Shown: piece by piece, positions 1-8,354 of the stretch
How the letters are laid out: each line of letters opens with the position of its first letter
Numbering within the stretch: position 1 is the stretch's first letter
Origin: Luteolibacter sp. SL250
Lineage (GTDB): Bacteria > Verrucomicrobiota > Verrucomicrobiia > Verrucomicrobiales > Akkermansiaceae
Reading direction: 5' to 3'
Assembly: GCF_026625605.1 (NCBI RefSeq)
Contig: NZ_CP113054.1
Location: forward strand, 62,001-126,000
DNA length: 64,000 nt
The notes under the pieces: model-generated
Seen by the model: only the letters and a program-made list of their open reading frames with translations
What the model was told of the DNA's origin: nothing
The model's database searches: none
Program-made: the position numbers and the translations under genes

Positions 1-606
1 TACCATGGCTTCTGGGATGTGGCGCAGAAGCCGGGCTACTCCGGCGTGGCCGTCTTCACCCGGGAGCAACCGCTCGACGTCCGCATGGGCTTGGGCATGG
101 ATGAACATGACAAGGAAGGCCGCGTGCTGACACTGGAGTATCCGGACTTCCATCTGGTGAACGTCTATACGCCCAACTCCCAGGACGGCCTGCGCCGCCT
201 GCCCTACCGCCTGACCTGGGACCTCGCCTTCCGCCGCCATGTCTCCGGACTTGCGAAGACGAAGCCGGTGATCTTCTGCGGCGACCTCAACGTCGCCCAC
301 CAGGAGATCGACATCGCCCGGCCGAAGGAGAACCGCCTTTCCGCGGGCTTCTCCGACGAGGAACGCGCCAGCTTCGGCGAACTGCTCGGCGCGGGCTTCA
401 CCGATACCTTCCGCCACTTTTACCCGGACAAGCGGGGGGCCTATTCCTGGTGGTCGTTCCGTGGCGGCGCGCGCTCGCGGAACGTCGGCTGGAGGATCGA
501 CTACTTCGGCGTCTCCCAGCCCTTCATGGACCGGGTGAAGGACGCGGTCATCATGCCGGAGGTGACCGGCTCCGACCATTGCCCGGTCGGGATCACCCTT
601 GCCTGA
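1..606 (+). CDS. xth: Exodeoxyribonuclease III (5'-truncated by window)
   Basis: C-terminal 201 residues of an ExoIII/AP-endonuclease of the endonuclease/exonuclease/phosphatase fold, a DNA repair enzyme acting at abasic sites and recessed 3' ends. The frame is open from the first base (YHGFWDVAQKPGYSGVAVF), so the start lies upstream of the window. Active-site landmarks are present: GDLN at fragment residues 94-97, the WRIDYF segment, and SDH at 191-193 near the C-terminus. The family is usually about 250-270 residues, so roughly 50-60 residues are missing. The next gene follows after about 65 bases on the same strand. Identity is secure from the motifs. Confidence 0.93.
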   Translation, partial: YHGFWDVAQKPGYSGVAVFTREQPLDVRMGLGMDEHDKEGRVLTLEYPDFHLVNVYTPNSQDGLRRLPYRLTWDLAFRRHVSGLAKTKPVIFCGDLNVAHQEIDIARPKENRLSAGFSDEERASFGELLGAGFTDTFRHFYPDKRGAYSWWSFRGGARSRNVGWRIDYFGVSQPFMDRVKDAVIMPEVTGSDHCPVGITLA

Positions 607-670
607 GGCCGCCAGATCCGGCAATTTTGCAAAAACACCGGGAATCCCACGTATCCGGTGCCCCTGCGAC

Positions 671-3001
671 ATGCCTTTTCCGCGTACGATCCTTGCCTTC
701 TCCCTGCTCTGCGCCGCCAGCTCCCATGCGGCGGACGATGGCGGCTTCACGGAACGCGCCGCGGAGTTTTTCGCGAACCGCTGCACGGACTGCCATGACT
801 CGGAAACGAAAGAAGGCGGGCTGGACCTGACGAAGATCGGCCCGGACATGGCCGGACACACCGACCTCTGGACCAACATCTACGACCGGGTGAAGTCCGG
901 CGAGATGCCACCGAAGAAACGGAAGAACCGTCCAGAGCCAGAGGAAATCCAGGGGCTGCTCAAATGGATCGAGCCGCGGCTCGCCCAGGCGGATCAGCAA
1001 CAGCGCGAGGTGTATCTCCGCCGCCTTAACCGGACCGAATACCGGAACACGATCCGCGACCTGCTGGGTGTGGATCGGGATTTCTCCGGCACGCTGCCGG
1101 AGGACCAGAAAGCGGGCGGCTTCGACAACAACGGCAAGGCGCTCGCCATTTCCGCCGACCAGATGGAGGCCTACCTCACCGCCGCGTCCGTGGCACTGGA
1201 CCAGGCGCTGAAACCGGGAGAGAAGCCGGTGACCCACAAGGTGGTGGTGGATCCCGCACCGGAGCTGCTGGAACACATCACGAAATATCCCACCAACAGC
1301 TACGCCATCGTCGATGGGATGGCCGCCACCTTCCGGACGGAGCGCGGCACCTACTCCCAGATCGCCACCCGGCAGAACGTGACGAAAAAGGCGGGCCGCT
1401 ACCGGTTCAAGTTCCAGGCAAAGGCGCTCAACACGACCAAGGACCTCGTCTTCGCCATCCGCAACTACGGCTCCGCCAGCGGCAGCGGGAATCCCGGCTA
1501 CCTGGAGGTGGGACCGGAGCTGAAGACCTTCGAGTTCGAGATGGATATGGGCTCCTACTCGCCCATCCAGTTCTTCGCCATGGGCCTGCCCTACCTGCCG
1601 GACAAGGCGAAGGGAGCGGCCAACCCCGGCATCGCCTTCGGCAAGGTGGAGATGACCGGACCGCTCGCCCCGGTCTGGCCGCCGGCGTCGTACACCCGGG
1701 TACTTGGAAAGCTGGATGTCACCAAAGCGACCGCGCCGGATGCCCTGCCCGTGCTGGAGAAATTCATGGCCCGCGCCTTCCGCAGGCCGCTGCAACCGGG
1801 CGAGACCGACCGCTATCTGGCGCTGGTTTCCGCACGGATGGAGGCCGGCGCGTCATTCACCGAAAGCCTGCGCGCCGGGATGCTGGCCGTCCTCTGCTCC
1901 CCGAATTTCCTCTACCTGCGGGAGGATATGCGTCCCGGAGAGGCCCGCGTGACGGACACCGAACTGGCCTCCCGGCTGTCCTACTTCCTCTGGAGTTCCA
2001 TGCCGGATGCGGAGTTGCTGGAGCTGGCTGCCGCCAACAAGCTCCGCGACCCGAAGGTGCTGCACGCCCAGGTGGAGCGCCTGCTGGCCGATGAGCGGTC
2101 GGAGCAGTTCGTCCGCAACTTCACCGGCCAATGGCTGCACCTGCGGGAAATCAACGCCACCACCCCGGACGCGAAGGTTTATCCGGACTATGATGACCTG
2201 CTCCAATACTCGATGGTGGAGGAGAGCCGCACCTTCTTCCGGGAGATCCTCAACCGGGACCTGCCGGTGGTGAACTTCATCGACTCCCAGTTCGCCATCC
2301 TCAACGGCCGGCTCGCGCAGCACTACGGCATCCCCGGCGTGGAGGGCATGGCCCTGCGCCCGGTGAGGCTGCCGAAGGACAGCGTGCGCGGCGGCGTGCT
2401 GACCCAGGCGAGCGTGCTGAAGGTCACCGCCAACGGCAGCTACACCTCTCCGGTCGTCCGTGGGGCATGGGTGCTGGAAAGCATCCTCGGCCGCCCGTCC
2501 CCGCCGCCACCACCGAACATCAATGGCATCGAGCCGGACATCCGCGGGGCGACGACCATGCGCCAGTTGCTGGAAAAGCACCGGGAGGACTCGAGCTGCG
2601 CGTCCTGCCACCAGCACATCGACCCGCCGGGATTCGCGCTTGAGGACTTCGATCCCACGGGCGCGTTCCGCACCCACTACGTGAATTACGAGGCAGGCGA
2701 CGGGGAAAAGGAGAAGGGCAGGCTGGTGAACGGCCCACCGGTGGATGCCACCGGCGTGCTCACGGACGGACGCACCTTTTCCGGCATCGCCGGATTCAAA
2801 AAGCTGCTGCTCGCGACAGGCCGGGATGATTTCAGGCGTTGTCTCACCCAGAAGCTCATGACCTACGGCCTCGGCCGCGAGCTTGGATTCTCGGACCGTC
2901 CCGCCGTCGCCCGGATCATGAATGAGTCCTCCGTGAAGGGGGACGGCCTGCGCACCCTGGTCCACCTCATCGTCTCCAGCGAAACCTTCTCCAACCGTTG
3001 A
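671..3001 (+). CDS. Secreted DUF1592-type (planctomycete/verrucomicrobial) cytochrome c protein
   Basis: A 776-residue exported protein. ATG at 671 is chosen because it begins a clear signal peptide (residues 1-21, ending SSHA). A haem c site CTDCH lies at residues 38-42. The rest follows the usual domain order: DUF1587 (about 115-180, NRTEYRNTIRDLLG), DUF1595 (about 365-425), DUF1592 (about 427-560), DUF1588 (about 574-680, with a second CASCH near 641) and DUF1585 at the C-terminus. Such proteins are abundant in Planctomycetes and Verrucomicrobia; their chemistry is unknown, and a periplasmic redox role is inferred from the haem motif. The stop is four bases before a DUF1552 gene, the usual partner, so the two probably form an operon. 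Confidence 0.9.
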   Translation: MPFPRTILAFSLLCAASSHAADDGGFTERAAEFFANRCTDCHDSETKEGGLDLTKIGPDMAGHTDLWTNIYDRVKSGEMPPKKRKNRPEPEEIQGLLKWIEPRLAQADQQQREVYLRRLNRTEYRNTIRDLLGVDRDFSGTLPEDQKAGGFDNNGKALAISADQMEAYLTAASVALDQALKPGEKPVTHKVVVDPAPELLEHITKYPTNSYAIVDGMAATFRTERGTYSQIATRQNVTKKAGRYRFKFQAKALNTTKDLVFAIRNYGSASGSGNPGYLEVGPELKTFEFEMDMGSYSPIQFFAMGLPYLPDKAKGAANPGIAFGKVEMTGPLAPVWPPASYTRVLGKLDVTKATAPDALPVLEKFMARAFRRPLQPGETDRYLALVSARMEAGASFTESLRAGMLAVLCSPNFLYLREDMRPGEARVTDTELASRLSYFLWSSMPDAELLELAAANKLRDPKVLHAQVERLLADERSEQFVRNFTGQWLHLREINATTPDAKVYPDYDDLLQYSMVEESRTFFREILNRDLPVVNFIDSQFAILNGRLAQHYGIPGVEGMALRPVRLPKDSVRGGVLTQASVLKVTANGSYTSPVVRGAWVLESILGRPSPPPPPNINGIEPDIRGATTMRQLLEKHREDSSCASCHQHIDPPGFALEDFDPTGAFRTHYVNYEAGDGEKEKGRLVNGPPVDATGVLTDGRTFSGIAGFKKLLLATGRDDFRRCLTQKLMTYGLGRELGFSDRPAVARIMNESSVKGDGLRTLVHLIVSSETFSNR

Positions 3002-3005
3002 TGCC

Positions 3006-4268
3006 ATGAAACAAGCCCGACTCTCCCGCCGCACCTTCCTCCGTGGCACCGGTGTCTCCCTCGCGCTGCCGTTCCTGGAGGCGATGGTGCCGCTCTCCGC
3101 ACGGGCCGCCGCGGCACAGACCATTCCCCGCAGGTTCATCGCCATCAACATCCCGCTCGGCTTCTTGTCGGAGAACTTCTTCCCGGAGAAAGCGGGCGTG
3201 GGCTATGACCCCAGCCCCTACCTCAAAATCGGTGGCACGCTGCAGGACCAGTTCACCGTCTTTTCCGGCGTCAGCCACCCGGGTGTCGATGGCGGGCATG
3301 AAACCCAGAAGTCCTTCCTCACCGCCGCCCACCACCCCGCGGCTCGGAGTTTCAGGAACTCCGTCTCCGTCGATCAGGTGATCGCCAAGGCCATCGGTGC
3401 GGAAACCCGCTTCTCGTCGATCACCTTGGGCGAGCACAGCCTGGCTGTCTCCGAAAACGGCGTGGTCGTCCCGCGCATCGGCATGCCGGGTACCGCTTAC
3501 CGCCGTCTGTTCATGTCCGGAACACCGCAGGAGATTGCCTCCCGCGAGGCGGACCTGCGCGATGGCCGCAGCGTGATGGACCTGGTGATGGAGGAGGCGA
3601 AAACCATCGAGCGGCACGCCAGCGCAGCCGACCGGGAAAAGCTCGACCAATACTTCACCGCCGTCCGGGAGACGGAGCAACGTCTCGAAAAAGCCGGTGC
3701 GTGGGAAAAGACGCCGAAGCCACAGGTGGACGAGAAGCCGCCGGGCAAGTTCGAGGCCGAGGACGTGGTGGCCGCCTACCGTTCCTACTTCGACGTCATG
3801 CGTCTGGCCATCCAGACGGACTCCACCCGCGTGCTGACGCTCGGCGGCACCGCCATCGGCACCGTGCCGAAGATCGAGGGCGTGGCGCAGGGCTACCACA
3901 CGCTCTCCCACCACGGGAAAAATCCGGACCGCCTGAAGCAACTGGAGATCGTCGAGCGCGCGACGATGAAGGTGTTCTTCGATTTCCTCACGCAGCTCCG
4001 TGGCTTCCGGGAAGGCGAGTCGAACCTGCTGGAGCGCACCCAGGTGCTGCTGGGCAGCAACCTGGGCAATGCCAGCGGCCACCAGACGAACAACCTCCCG
4101 CTGCTGCTGGCGGGCGGCGGCTACAAGCACGGGCAGCACCTCGGCTTCGACACGAAGAACAACTACCCGCTCTCGAATCTTTTCATCACCATGATGCAGC
4201 GCGCCGGCGTCCAGAAGGACAGCTTCGGCGGCCACAGCGGCACGATGCGTGGCCTGGAGATGGTGTAA
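3006..4268 (+). CDS. DUF1552 family protein, Tat-exported
   Basis: A 420-residue protein with a twin-arginine signal, SRRTFLR at residues 7-13, followed by a hydrophobic stretch ending around ARAAAA (about residue 37). The mature part matches the DUF1552 family, distantly related to DUF1501/sulfatase-like folds, including the late GSNLGNASGHQTNNLP segment. Function is unknown; members almost always sit beside DUF1592-type cytochromes, as here with a four-base gap, and the pair is presumed to work together in the periplasm. Tat export suggests folding, perhaps with a cofactor, before export. A paired inverted repeat begins ten bases after the stop. Confidence 0.9.
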   Translation: MKQARLSRRTFLRGTGVSLALPFLEAMVPLSARAAAAQTIPRRFIAINIPLGFLSENFFPEKAGVGYDPSPYLKIGGTLQDQFTVFSGVSHPGVDGGHETQKSFLTAAHHPAARSFRNSVSVDQVIAKAIGAETRFSSITLGEHSLAVSENGVVVPRIGMPGTAYRRLFMSGTPQEIASREADLRDGRSVMDLVMEEAKTIERHASAADREKLDQYFTAVRETEQRLEKAGAWEKTPKPQVDEKPPGKFEAEDVVAAYRSYFDVMRLAIQTDSTRVLTLGGTAIGTVPKIEGVAQGYHTLSHHGKNPDRLKQLEIVERATMKVFFDFLTQLRGFREGESNLLERTQVLLGSNLGNASGHQTNNLPLLLAGGGYKHGQHLGFDTKNNYPLSNLFITMMQRAGVQKDSFGGHSGTMRGLEMV

Positions 4269-4277
4269 GTCTACCAG

Positions 4278-4509
4278 TAAGGAGGGTGGACACTCTTGTC
4301 CACCGACGGCATTGGCGAATCAGGAAGGAGAAGTTCTCAATGTTCGGTTTTCAGCAAGGAAAAAGCTGAACTCCATTTCTTCCTCTCTGCGATCCTTCGC
4401 GGCCTTTGCGACTCTGCGGTAAATCTTTCATGATTCGCCAATGCCGCCGACGGACAGGAATGGGAGCGAAGCGGACATAGCGGCTCTGCCGCAATGTCCG
4501 TCCTCCTTA
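4278..4509. repeat. REPIN-like paired inverted repeat, family 1, copy A
   Basis: Two inverted arms bound this 232-base element. The left (short) arm starts TAAGGAGGGTGGACA and folds as GGTGGACA-CTCT-TGTCCACC, then continues CGACGGCATTGGCGAATCA. The right arm, read on the minus strand, starts TAAGGAGGACGGACATTG, holds an inner hairpin in its loop, and ends with the matching GGCGGCATTGGCGAATCA. It lies between convergent genes. The terminal TAA of the right arm is the stop codon of rsmI. Related copies are at 57642 and 60422. The interior of about 100 bases holds no gene. Confidence 0.8.
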
Positions 4510-5187
4510 CTCCTTGCAGTGCACTAGAAGAACGATCTCCCCCTTCGGCGGATGGGCCTTGAAGTGCGCCAGCACCTCCACCGACGTGCCGCGGTGATAC
4601 GTCTCGAACTTCTTCGTCAGCTCCCGGGCGACGCAGGTCCGTGCCTCCGGGTCGATCTCCGCCAGAATCTCCAGCGTGGAGACGATGCGGTGCGGGGACT
4701 CGAAGAAGATGCCGGTCTCACCGGACTCCAGCGCGGCACTCAGGGCGGACCGGCGCTTGCCGGACTTCACTGAAAGGAAGCCGCCGAAACGGAACGCATG
4801 GCACGGAAACCCGGAGCCTATGAGCGCGGTGATGACCGCGGACGGACCGGGCAGCACTTCGATGGGCACTTCATTCTCCAGGCATGCCTGCACCAGCCGG
4901 TAACCGGGGTCCGAGATGCCGGGCATGCCCGCGTCGCTGATCACGGCGATGATCTCGCCCGCCTTCGCCGCCGCCACCAGTTCCGGCGCGCGGCGGGCTT
5001 CGTTGTGTTCGTGCAGGGCGACCAGCGGCTTTCCGGAAATGCCATGGTGCGCGAGCAGCGGTGCGGAATGCCGGGTGTCCTCACAGGCGATGCGGTCGCA
5101 GGATTTGAGGATCTCCAGAGCGCGCAGCGTGATATCGGCAAGATTGCCGATGGGCGTGGGGACAAGGATGACGCGGCCGGTTTCCAT
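4507..5187 (-). CDS. rsmI: 16S rRNA (cytidine-2'-O)-methyltransferase RsmI
   Basis: A 226-residue tetrapyrrole-methylase-fold enzyme that uses S-adenosylmethionine to 2'-O-methylate a cytidine of 16S rRNA (C1402 in E. coli numbering). Family motifs are clear: VPTPIGNLADIT near the N-terminus, CEDTRHSAPLLAHHGI, and SDAGMPGISDPG. The ATG at 5187 is chosen over an in-frame upstream one because METGRVILVPTPIGNL matches the family start and the next gene upstream ends seven bases away. Slightly short for the family. It is the last gene of a minus-strand run fabF-thioesterase-rsmI. Its stop codon is the outermost TAA of the adjacent inverted repeat. Confidence 0.93.
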   Translation of the reverse strand: METGRVILVPTPIGNLADITLRALEILKSCDRIACEDTRHSAPLLAHHGISGKPLVALHEHNEARRAPELVAAAKAGEIIAVISDAGMPGISDPGYRLVQACLENEVPIEVLPGPSAVITALIGSGFPCHAFRFGGFLSVKSGKRRSALSAALESGETGIFFESPHRIVSTLEILAEIDPEARTCVARELTKKFETYHRGTSVEVLAHFKAHPPKGEIVLLVHCKE

Positions 5188-5194
5188 GGATGAT

Positions 5195-5599
5195 TCAGAT
5201 GTTGCCGCCTTCCAGCTTTGCCCGCTCATCGTCGGAAAGGATCCTCGGTTTCCCATCCGACCCCACCCTTACGGTGGTCATGCTGCCGGATGCCGAAAGC
5301 TCCCCGTCCTTGCCGATGACCTCGAACTCCCAGGTCACGGACGCGCCGCCGACACGGGAAATGCCAAGCAGCACTTCGATGCGGTCACCCAGTTGCAGCG
5401 GACGTTTGAAGTCCGCGGAGACGCCCGCCCGCGGCCAGCCACCGCCGTCGCGTGCGAAGACGATGATACCCCGGGAACTGAGGAACGCGTGCTCCGCGAT
5501 CTCCACGTAGCGGAAGATGTTCGGGAAATGGACCCAACCGCTGGCATCCGTATCCCCGAAGGCGACTTCGAGCGTCTGGCGGTGCCGCGGGTTTTCCAT
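5195..5599 (-). CDS. Acyl-CoA thioesterase, YbgC/4-hydroxybenzoyl-CoA thioesterase type
   Basis: A 134-residue single hot-dog protein predicted to hydrolyse acyl-thioesters in the cytoplasm. The signature is GDTDASGWVHFPNIFRYVE (residues 15-33); the acidic residue in the DxDxxGxV segment is the usual catalytic one. The ATG at 5599 overlaps the fabF stop as TGATG, implying translational coupling, and this fixes the start. Position directly after fabF suggests a role in fatty-acid or acyl-ACP turnover, but the substrate cannot be read from sequence. Confidence 0.88.
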   Translation of the reverse strand: MENPRHRQTLEVAFGDTDASGWVHFPNIFRYVEIAEHAFLSSRGIIVFARDGGGWPRAGVSADFKRPLQLGDRIEVLLGISRVGGASVTWEFEVIGKDGELSASGSMTTVRVGSDGKPRILSDDERAKLEGGNI

Positions 5600-6846
5600 C
5601 ACTCGAATTTCCGGACGAGCACGGCGGCGTTGTGGCCGCCGAAGCCGAAGCCGTTGCTGAGGGCCACCGTCACCGGGGTCTCGCGGGCGACGTTCGGGAC
5701 GACGTCCAGGTCGCACTCCGGGTCCTGGTTCTCCACGTTAATGGTCGGCGGGATGACGCTTTCCTGGATGGCCTTGATGCAGGCGATGAGCTCGATGCCG
5801 CCGGCGGCGCCGAGCATGTGCCCGGTCATCGACTTCGTCGCGCTCACGGCCAGGCCGTTCTTCGCGTAGTCGCCGAAGGCCAGCTTGATCGCCTTGGTTT
5901 CCGCGATGTCACCGAGGCCGGTGGAGGTCGCGTGGGCGTTGAGATACTGCACGTCCGTCGGGTTCACCTTCGCGTGGTTCATCGCCATCTGCATGGCGTA
6001 GGCCGGGCCGGATCCGTCCGGGGTCGGCGCGCTGAGGTGGTGGGCGTCCGCGCTGATGCCGTAGCCGGTCAGCTCCGCATAGATCTTCGCGCCGCGCTTC
6101 TTGGCGTGCTCCAGTTCCTCGATGACGAGGACGGCGGCACCTTCACCCATGACGAAACCATCACGGTCCACATCGAACGGACGGGAGGCACGCTCCGGCT
6201 CGTCGTTGCGGGTGCTGAGCGCCTTCATGTTCGAGAAACCCGCGAGGCCCATCGGCAGGACGGCTGCTTCCGCGCCACCGCAGAGGAAGGCATCCGCATC
6301 GCCGAACTTGATGATGCGCCACGCCTCACCGATGTTGTGGTTGGACGTCGCGCAGGCGGTGACGATGACCATGTTCGGGCCGAGCAGGCCGTGCTCCATG
6401 GAAATGATGCCGCTGGCGATGTTGGAAATCATCATCGGGATGGTGAACGGGGAAACCCGCTTCGGTCCCTTGGCGATGTAGGTGCCGTGTTCGCGCTCGA
6501 GGGTGGAAAGCCCGCCGATGCCGCTGCCGACCATCACGCCAAAGCGGCGGCGGTCGATCTTCTCCACGTCCACGCCGGAGTCATCCATGGCCATCTTCGC
6601 GGCGGCCACGGCATACTGCACGTAGCGGTCCGCACGGCGGGCGTCCTTCGGCACGTTGAAATATCCGTCCGCGTTGAAGTCCTTGACCTCACCGGCGATC
6701 TTGCACTCGAACGGCTCCGGGTCGATCTGCGCGATGCGCTTGATGCCGCTGCGGCCGTTTTTCAGCCCATCCCAGGTGGACTCCAGATCATTGCCAAGCG
6801 GGCTGAGACAGCCGATTCCGGTGATGACGACGCGTCGTTCGCTCAT
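5599..6846 (-). CDS. fabF: 3-oxoacyl-[acyl-carrier-protein] synthase II
   Basis: A 415-residue condensing enzyme of fatty-acid elongation. The catalytic triad is intact: Cys165 in VTACATSNH, His305 in NAHATSTGLGD and His343 in KSMTGHMLGAAGG, with Lys338 before it. The C-terminal NGFGFGGHNA glycine-rich segment is present. ATG at 6846 begins MSERRVVITGIG, the normal family start; an upstream in-frame ATG would add 20 poorly conserved residues. Length is typical. First gene of the run that continues into the thioesterase with overlapping stop/start codons. No fabD, fabG or acpP is seen next to it. Confidence 0.95.
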   Translation of the reverse strand: MSERRVVITGIGCLSPLGNDLESTWDGLKNGRSGIKRIAQIDPEPFECKIAGEVKDFNADGYFNVPKDARRADRYVQYAVAAAKMAMDDSGVDVEKIDRRRFGVMVGSGIGGLSTLEREHGTYIAKGPKRVSPFTIPMMISNIASGIISMEHGLLGPNMVIVTACATSNHNIGEAWRIIKFGDADAFLCGGAEAAVLPMGLAGFSNMKALSTRNDEPERASRPFDVDRDGFVMGEGAAVLVIEELEHAKKRGAKIYAELTGYGISADAHHLSAPTPDGSGPAYAMQMAMNHAKVNPTDVQYLNAHATSTGLGDIAETKAIKLAFGDYAKNGLAVSATKSMTGHMLGAAGGIELIACIKAIQESVIPPTINVENQDPECDLDVVPNVARETPVTVALSNGFGFGGHNAAVLVRKFE

Positions 6847-6902
6847 AGTTTGTCGGGCAACTTTGGCCGCTGCGGCGGATGGGCGCAAGCCCTCATCTCC
6901 GG

Positions 6903-7142
6903 TCATCCCAGACGGCGGCTCCGGCCACGCTCGTTGGCCACTCCGCAGTGCGGGCAGTCCACGACCTTTCCGCGTTCCTGGGTCTCGAACGCATGGAGGC
7001 AGAGGCGGCAGATCACCCGGCGGGACAACGCCCGCGCCTCCGTCCGGTTGTGCAGGGTCCGGGAGATCACGGAAAACACCACGACCAACCCGGAAGTTCC
7101 AAGCAACAGGAACAGAACGAAGTCAGCGAGGGTCAGGTCCAT
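6903..7142 (-). CDS. Small membrane protein with C-terminal zinc-ribbon-like motif
   Basis: A 79-residue protein, not recognised as a named family. Residues 6-27 form one transmembrane helix (FVLFLLLGTSGLVVVFSV). A soluble tail carries two CxxC pairs, Cys45-x-x-Cys48 and Cys63-x-x-Cys66, the layout of a zinc ribbon. ATG at 7142 overlaps the upstream gene by 20 bases, and the reading frame is otherwise open far upstream without sensible protein. It ends the ExbB-ExbD-like operon, so it may be an accessory part of that inner-membrane complex; this is inference from position only. Confidence 0.65.
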   Translation of the reverse strand: MDLTLADFVLFLLLGTSGLVVVFSVISRTLHNRTEARALSRRVICRLCLHAFETQERGKVVDCPHCGVANERGRSRRLG

Positions 7143-7920
7143 CCGGAACGGCGATGTTGGTGAACCCCACCGCCACAGCCAGCGTCGGGGACTTTCCGGC
7201 GACCGCCGGACCGAAATTGATCTTGCCCAACCAGTTGCGGATGGCCGGAACCCCGTCACCGCCAGAGAGATCCGTGCAGGACAGCACACTGCCGCTCCGG
7301 TCCAGTTCCAGCAGGAACTCCCGTGGCGCGGACTCCCCCGCGACTTCCTTGAGTCCGGCGTGATCAAAAACGGGAAGGATGGCAGGAAGTTCCTCCGATG
7401 TGATGCCGGACCTGGGATAAAGCACCGGCACCGGAATCGAAGCCACGGGAGGGGCGTCCGGGCCGGACTTCGCCGCGTGCTTCGGGAATATCCGTTCATC
7501 CTTGTCCGCCAGATACACCGGAAGAATCTCTTCCCGGGCAGGCAGCTCCTTCAACTTCGGTTCATAACCGCCGATGGACAAACGGGTGGCACTGATCAGG
7601 GAGTCCTCCATCCCGGCGCTTTTCTCCCACGCACCCACATCGAAACGGGCAGGATAGGGCCCGCCCTCCTGCGCCCGCAGCGCCCATGTCCTGCCGGCGC
7701 CGTCCGCGGGCAGATGGATGATGGATGCTTTCTTCTCCACCCATTGTTGCGGCGCGCTCACCCGGATCCTCACCGTGGCGGCGAACAACGCGAACAAGCC
7801 GCCGGTGATCAACAACGCCAGAAAGCCCCGCAAAGGCGTGCCATCCAGCCCCCGCCAGCGGAAAATCCACCGCCGGGTGGCATGCAGGCGATCCCTCACC
7901 ATGACGGCCGGGCTTTTCAT
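7123..7920 (-). CDS. Uncharacterised membrane-anchored protein of the ExbBD-like operon
   Basis: A 265-residue protein with one likely transmembrane helix at about residues 31-50 (GFLALLITGGLFALFAATV) after a basic cytoplasmic segment, and the remainder probably periplasmic. I recognise no domain. It overlaps the ExbD-like gene by four bases upstream and the zinc-ribbon gene by 20 bases downstream, so it is surely cotranscribed with them. One guess is a TonB-like or TolA-like partner linking the proton channel to the envelope, but no proline-rich linker or TonB C-terminal domain is visible, so this is not supported by the sequence itself. Confidence 0.7.
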   Translation of the reverse strand: MKSPAVMVRDRLHATRRWIFRWRGLDGTPLRGFLALLITGGLFALFAATVRIRVSAPQQWVEKKASIIHLPADGAGRTWALRAQEGGPYPARFDVGAWEKSAGMEDSLISATRLSIGGYEPKLKELPAREEILPVYLADKDERIFPKHAAKSGPDAPPVASIPVPVLYPRSGITSEELPAILPVFDHAGLKEVAGESAPREFLLELDRSGSVLSCTDLSGGDGVPAIRNWLGKINFGPAVAGKSPTLAVAVGFTNIAVPDGPDPR

Positions 7921-8354
7921 TCCGCCGGCGTGTCGATGGGTTGCACCGCGCTAGGGATGGCTTGGCCGACGTAGGCGATCCGGAAGCCTTTCGCCAGGAT
8001 GGCCTCGGTCACCTCCCGCTCCACCCCCACAGGGGTCCCGGCATCCGTCTGCATCAGCACGATGGTCTTCGCAATGCCGTCCTGGCCATGGATCTCATCC
8101 AGCCGTTCAAGCAACTCCGGCAACGTCATGGAGTCCCGCCCAAGATGAAGGCGGCCCGGTCCCAACGTGACAACCAGCGAATCCCGGAAGCGCTCCATCT
8201 GGAAGCGGGACGGCGGCATCTCCACGGAAATGCCGGAGTGCATCACGAACGAAGGCCCCAGCAGCAGGAACAGCAGCAGCAGCGCGAAAAGATTCAGCAC
8301 CGGCACCGCATGCAGGAAGCCGGGGCGCTCAGGCAGCGTCATTTCCAGTTTCAT
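7917..8354 (-). CDS. ExbD/TolR-like biopolymer transport protein
   Basis: A 145-residue protein with the ExbD/TolR layout: short cytoplasmic N-terminus, one transmembrane helix (about residues 17-35, VPVLNLFALLLLFLLLG) and a periplasmic domain ending with a segment like the family's peptide-binding fold (TIVLMQTDAGTPVG). ExbD normally has an aspartate in the helix (PLxDV) that is essential for proton transfer. Here the aligned residue is Asn21 (PVLNL). Overlaps its ExbB-like neighbour by four bases. Either the family assignment covers a non-energised variant or another acidic group does the job. Confidence 0.8.
   Translation of the reverse strand: MKLEMTLPERPGFLHAVPVLNLFALLLLFLLLGPSFVMHSGISVEMPPSRFQMERFRDSLVVTLGPGRLHLGRDSMTLPELLERLDEIHGQDGIAKTIVLMQTDAGTPVGVEREVTEAILAKGFRIAYVGQAIPSAVQPIDTPAE

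Noticed and set aside
5632-7974. 780-codon plus-strand open frame antisense to fabF and the ExbBD-like operon
   Set aside because: Shadow of well-supported genes; no domain is visible.
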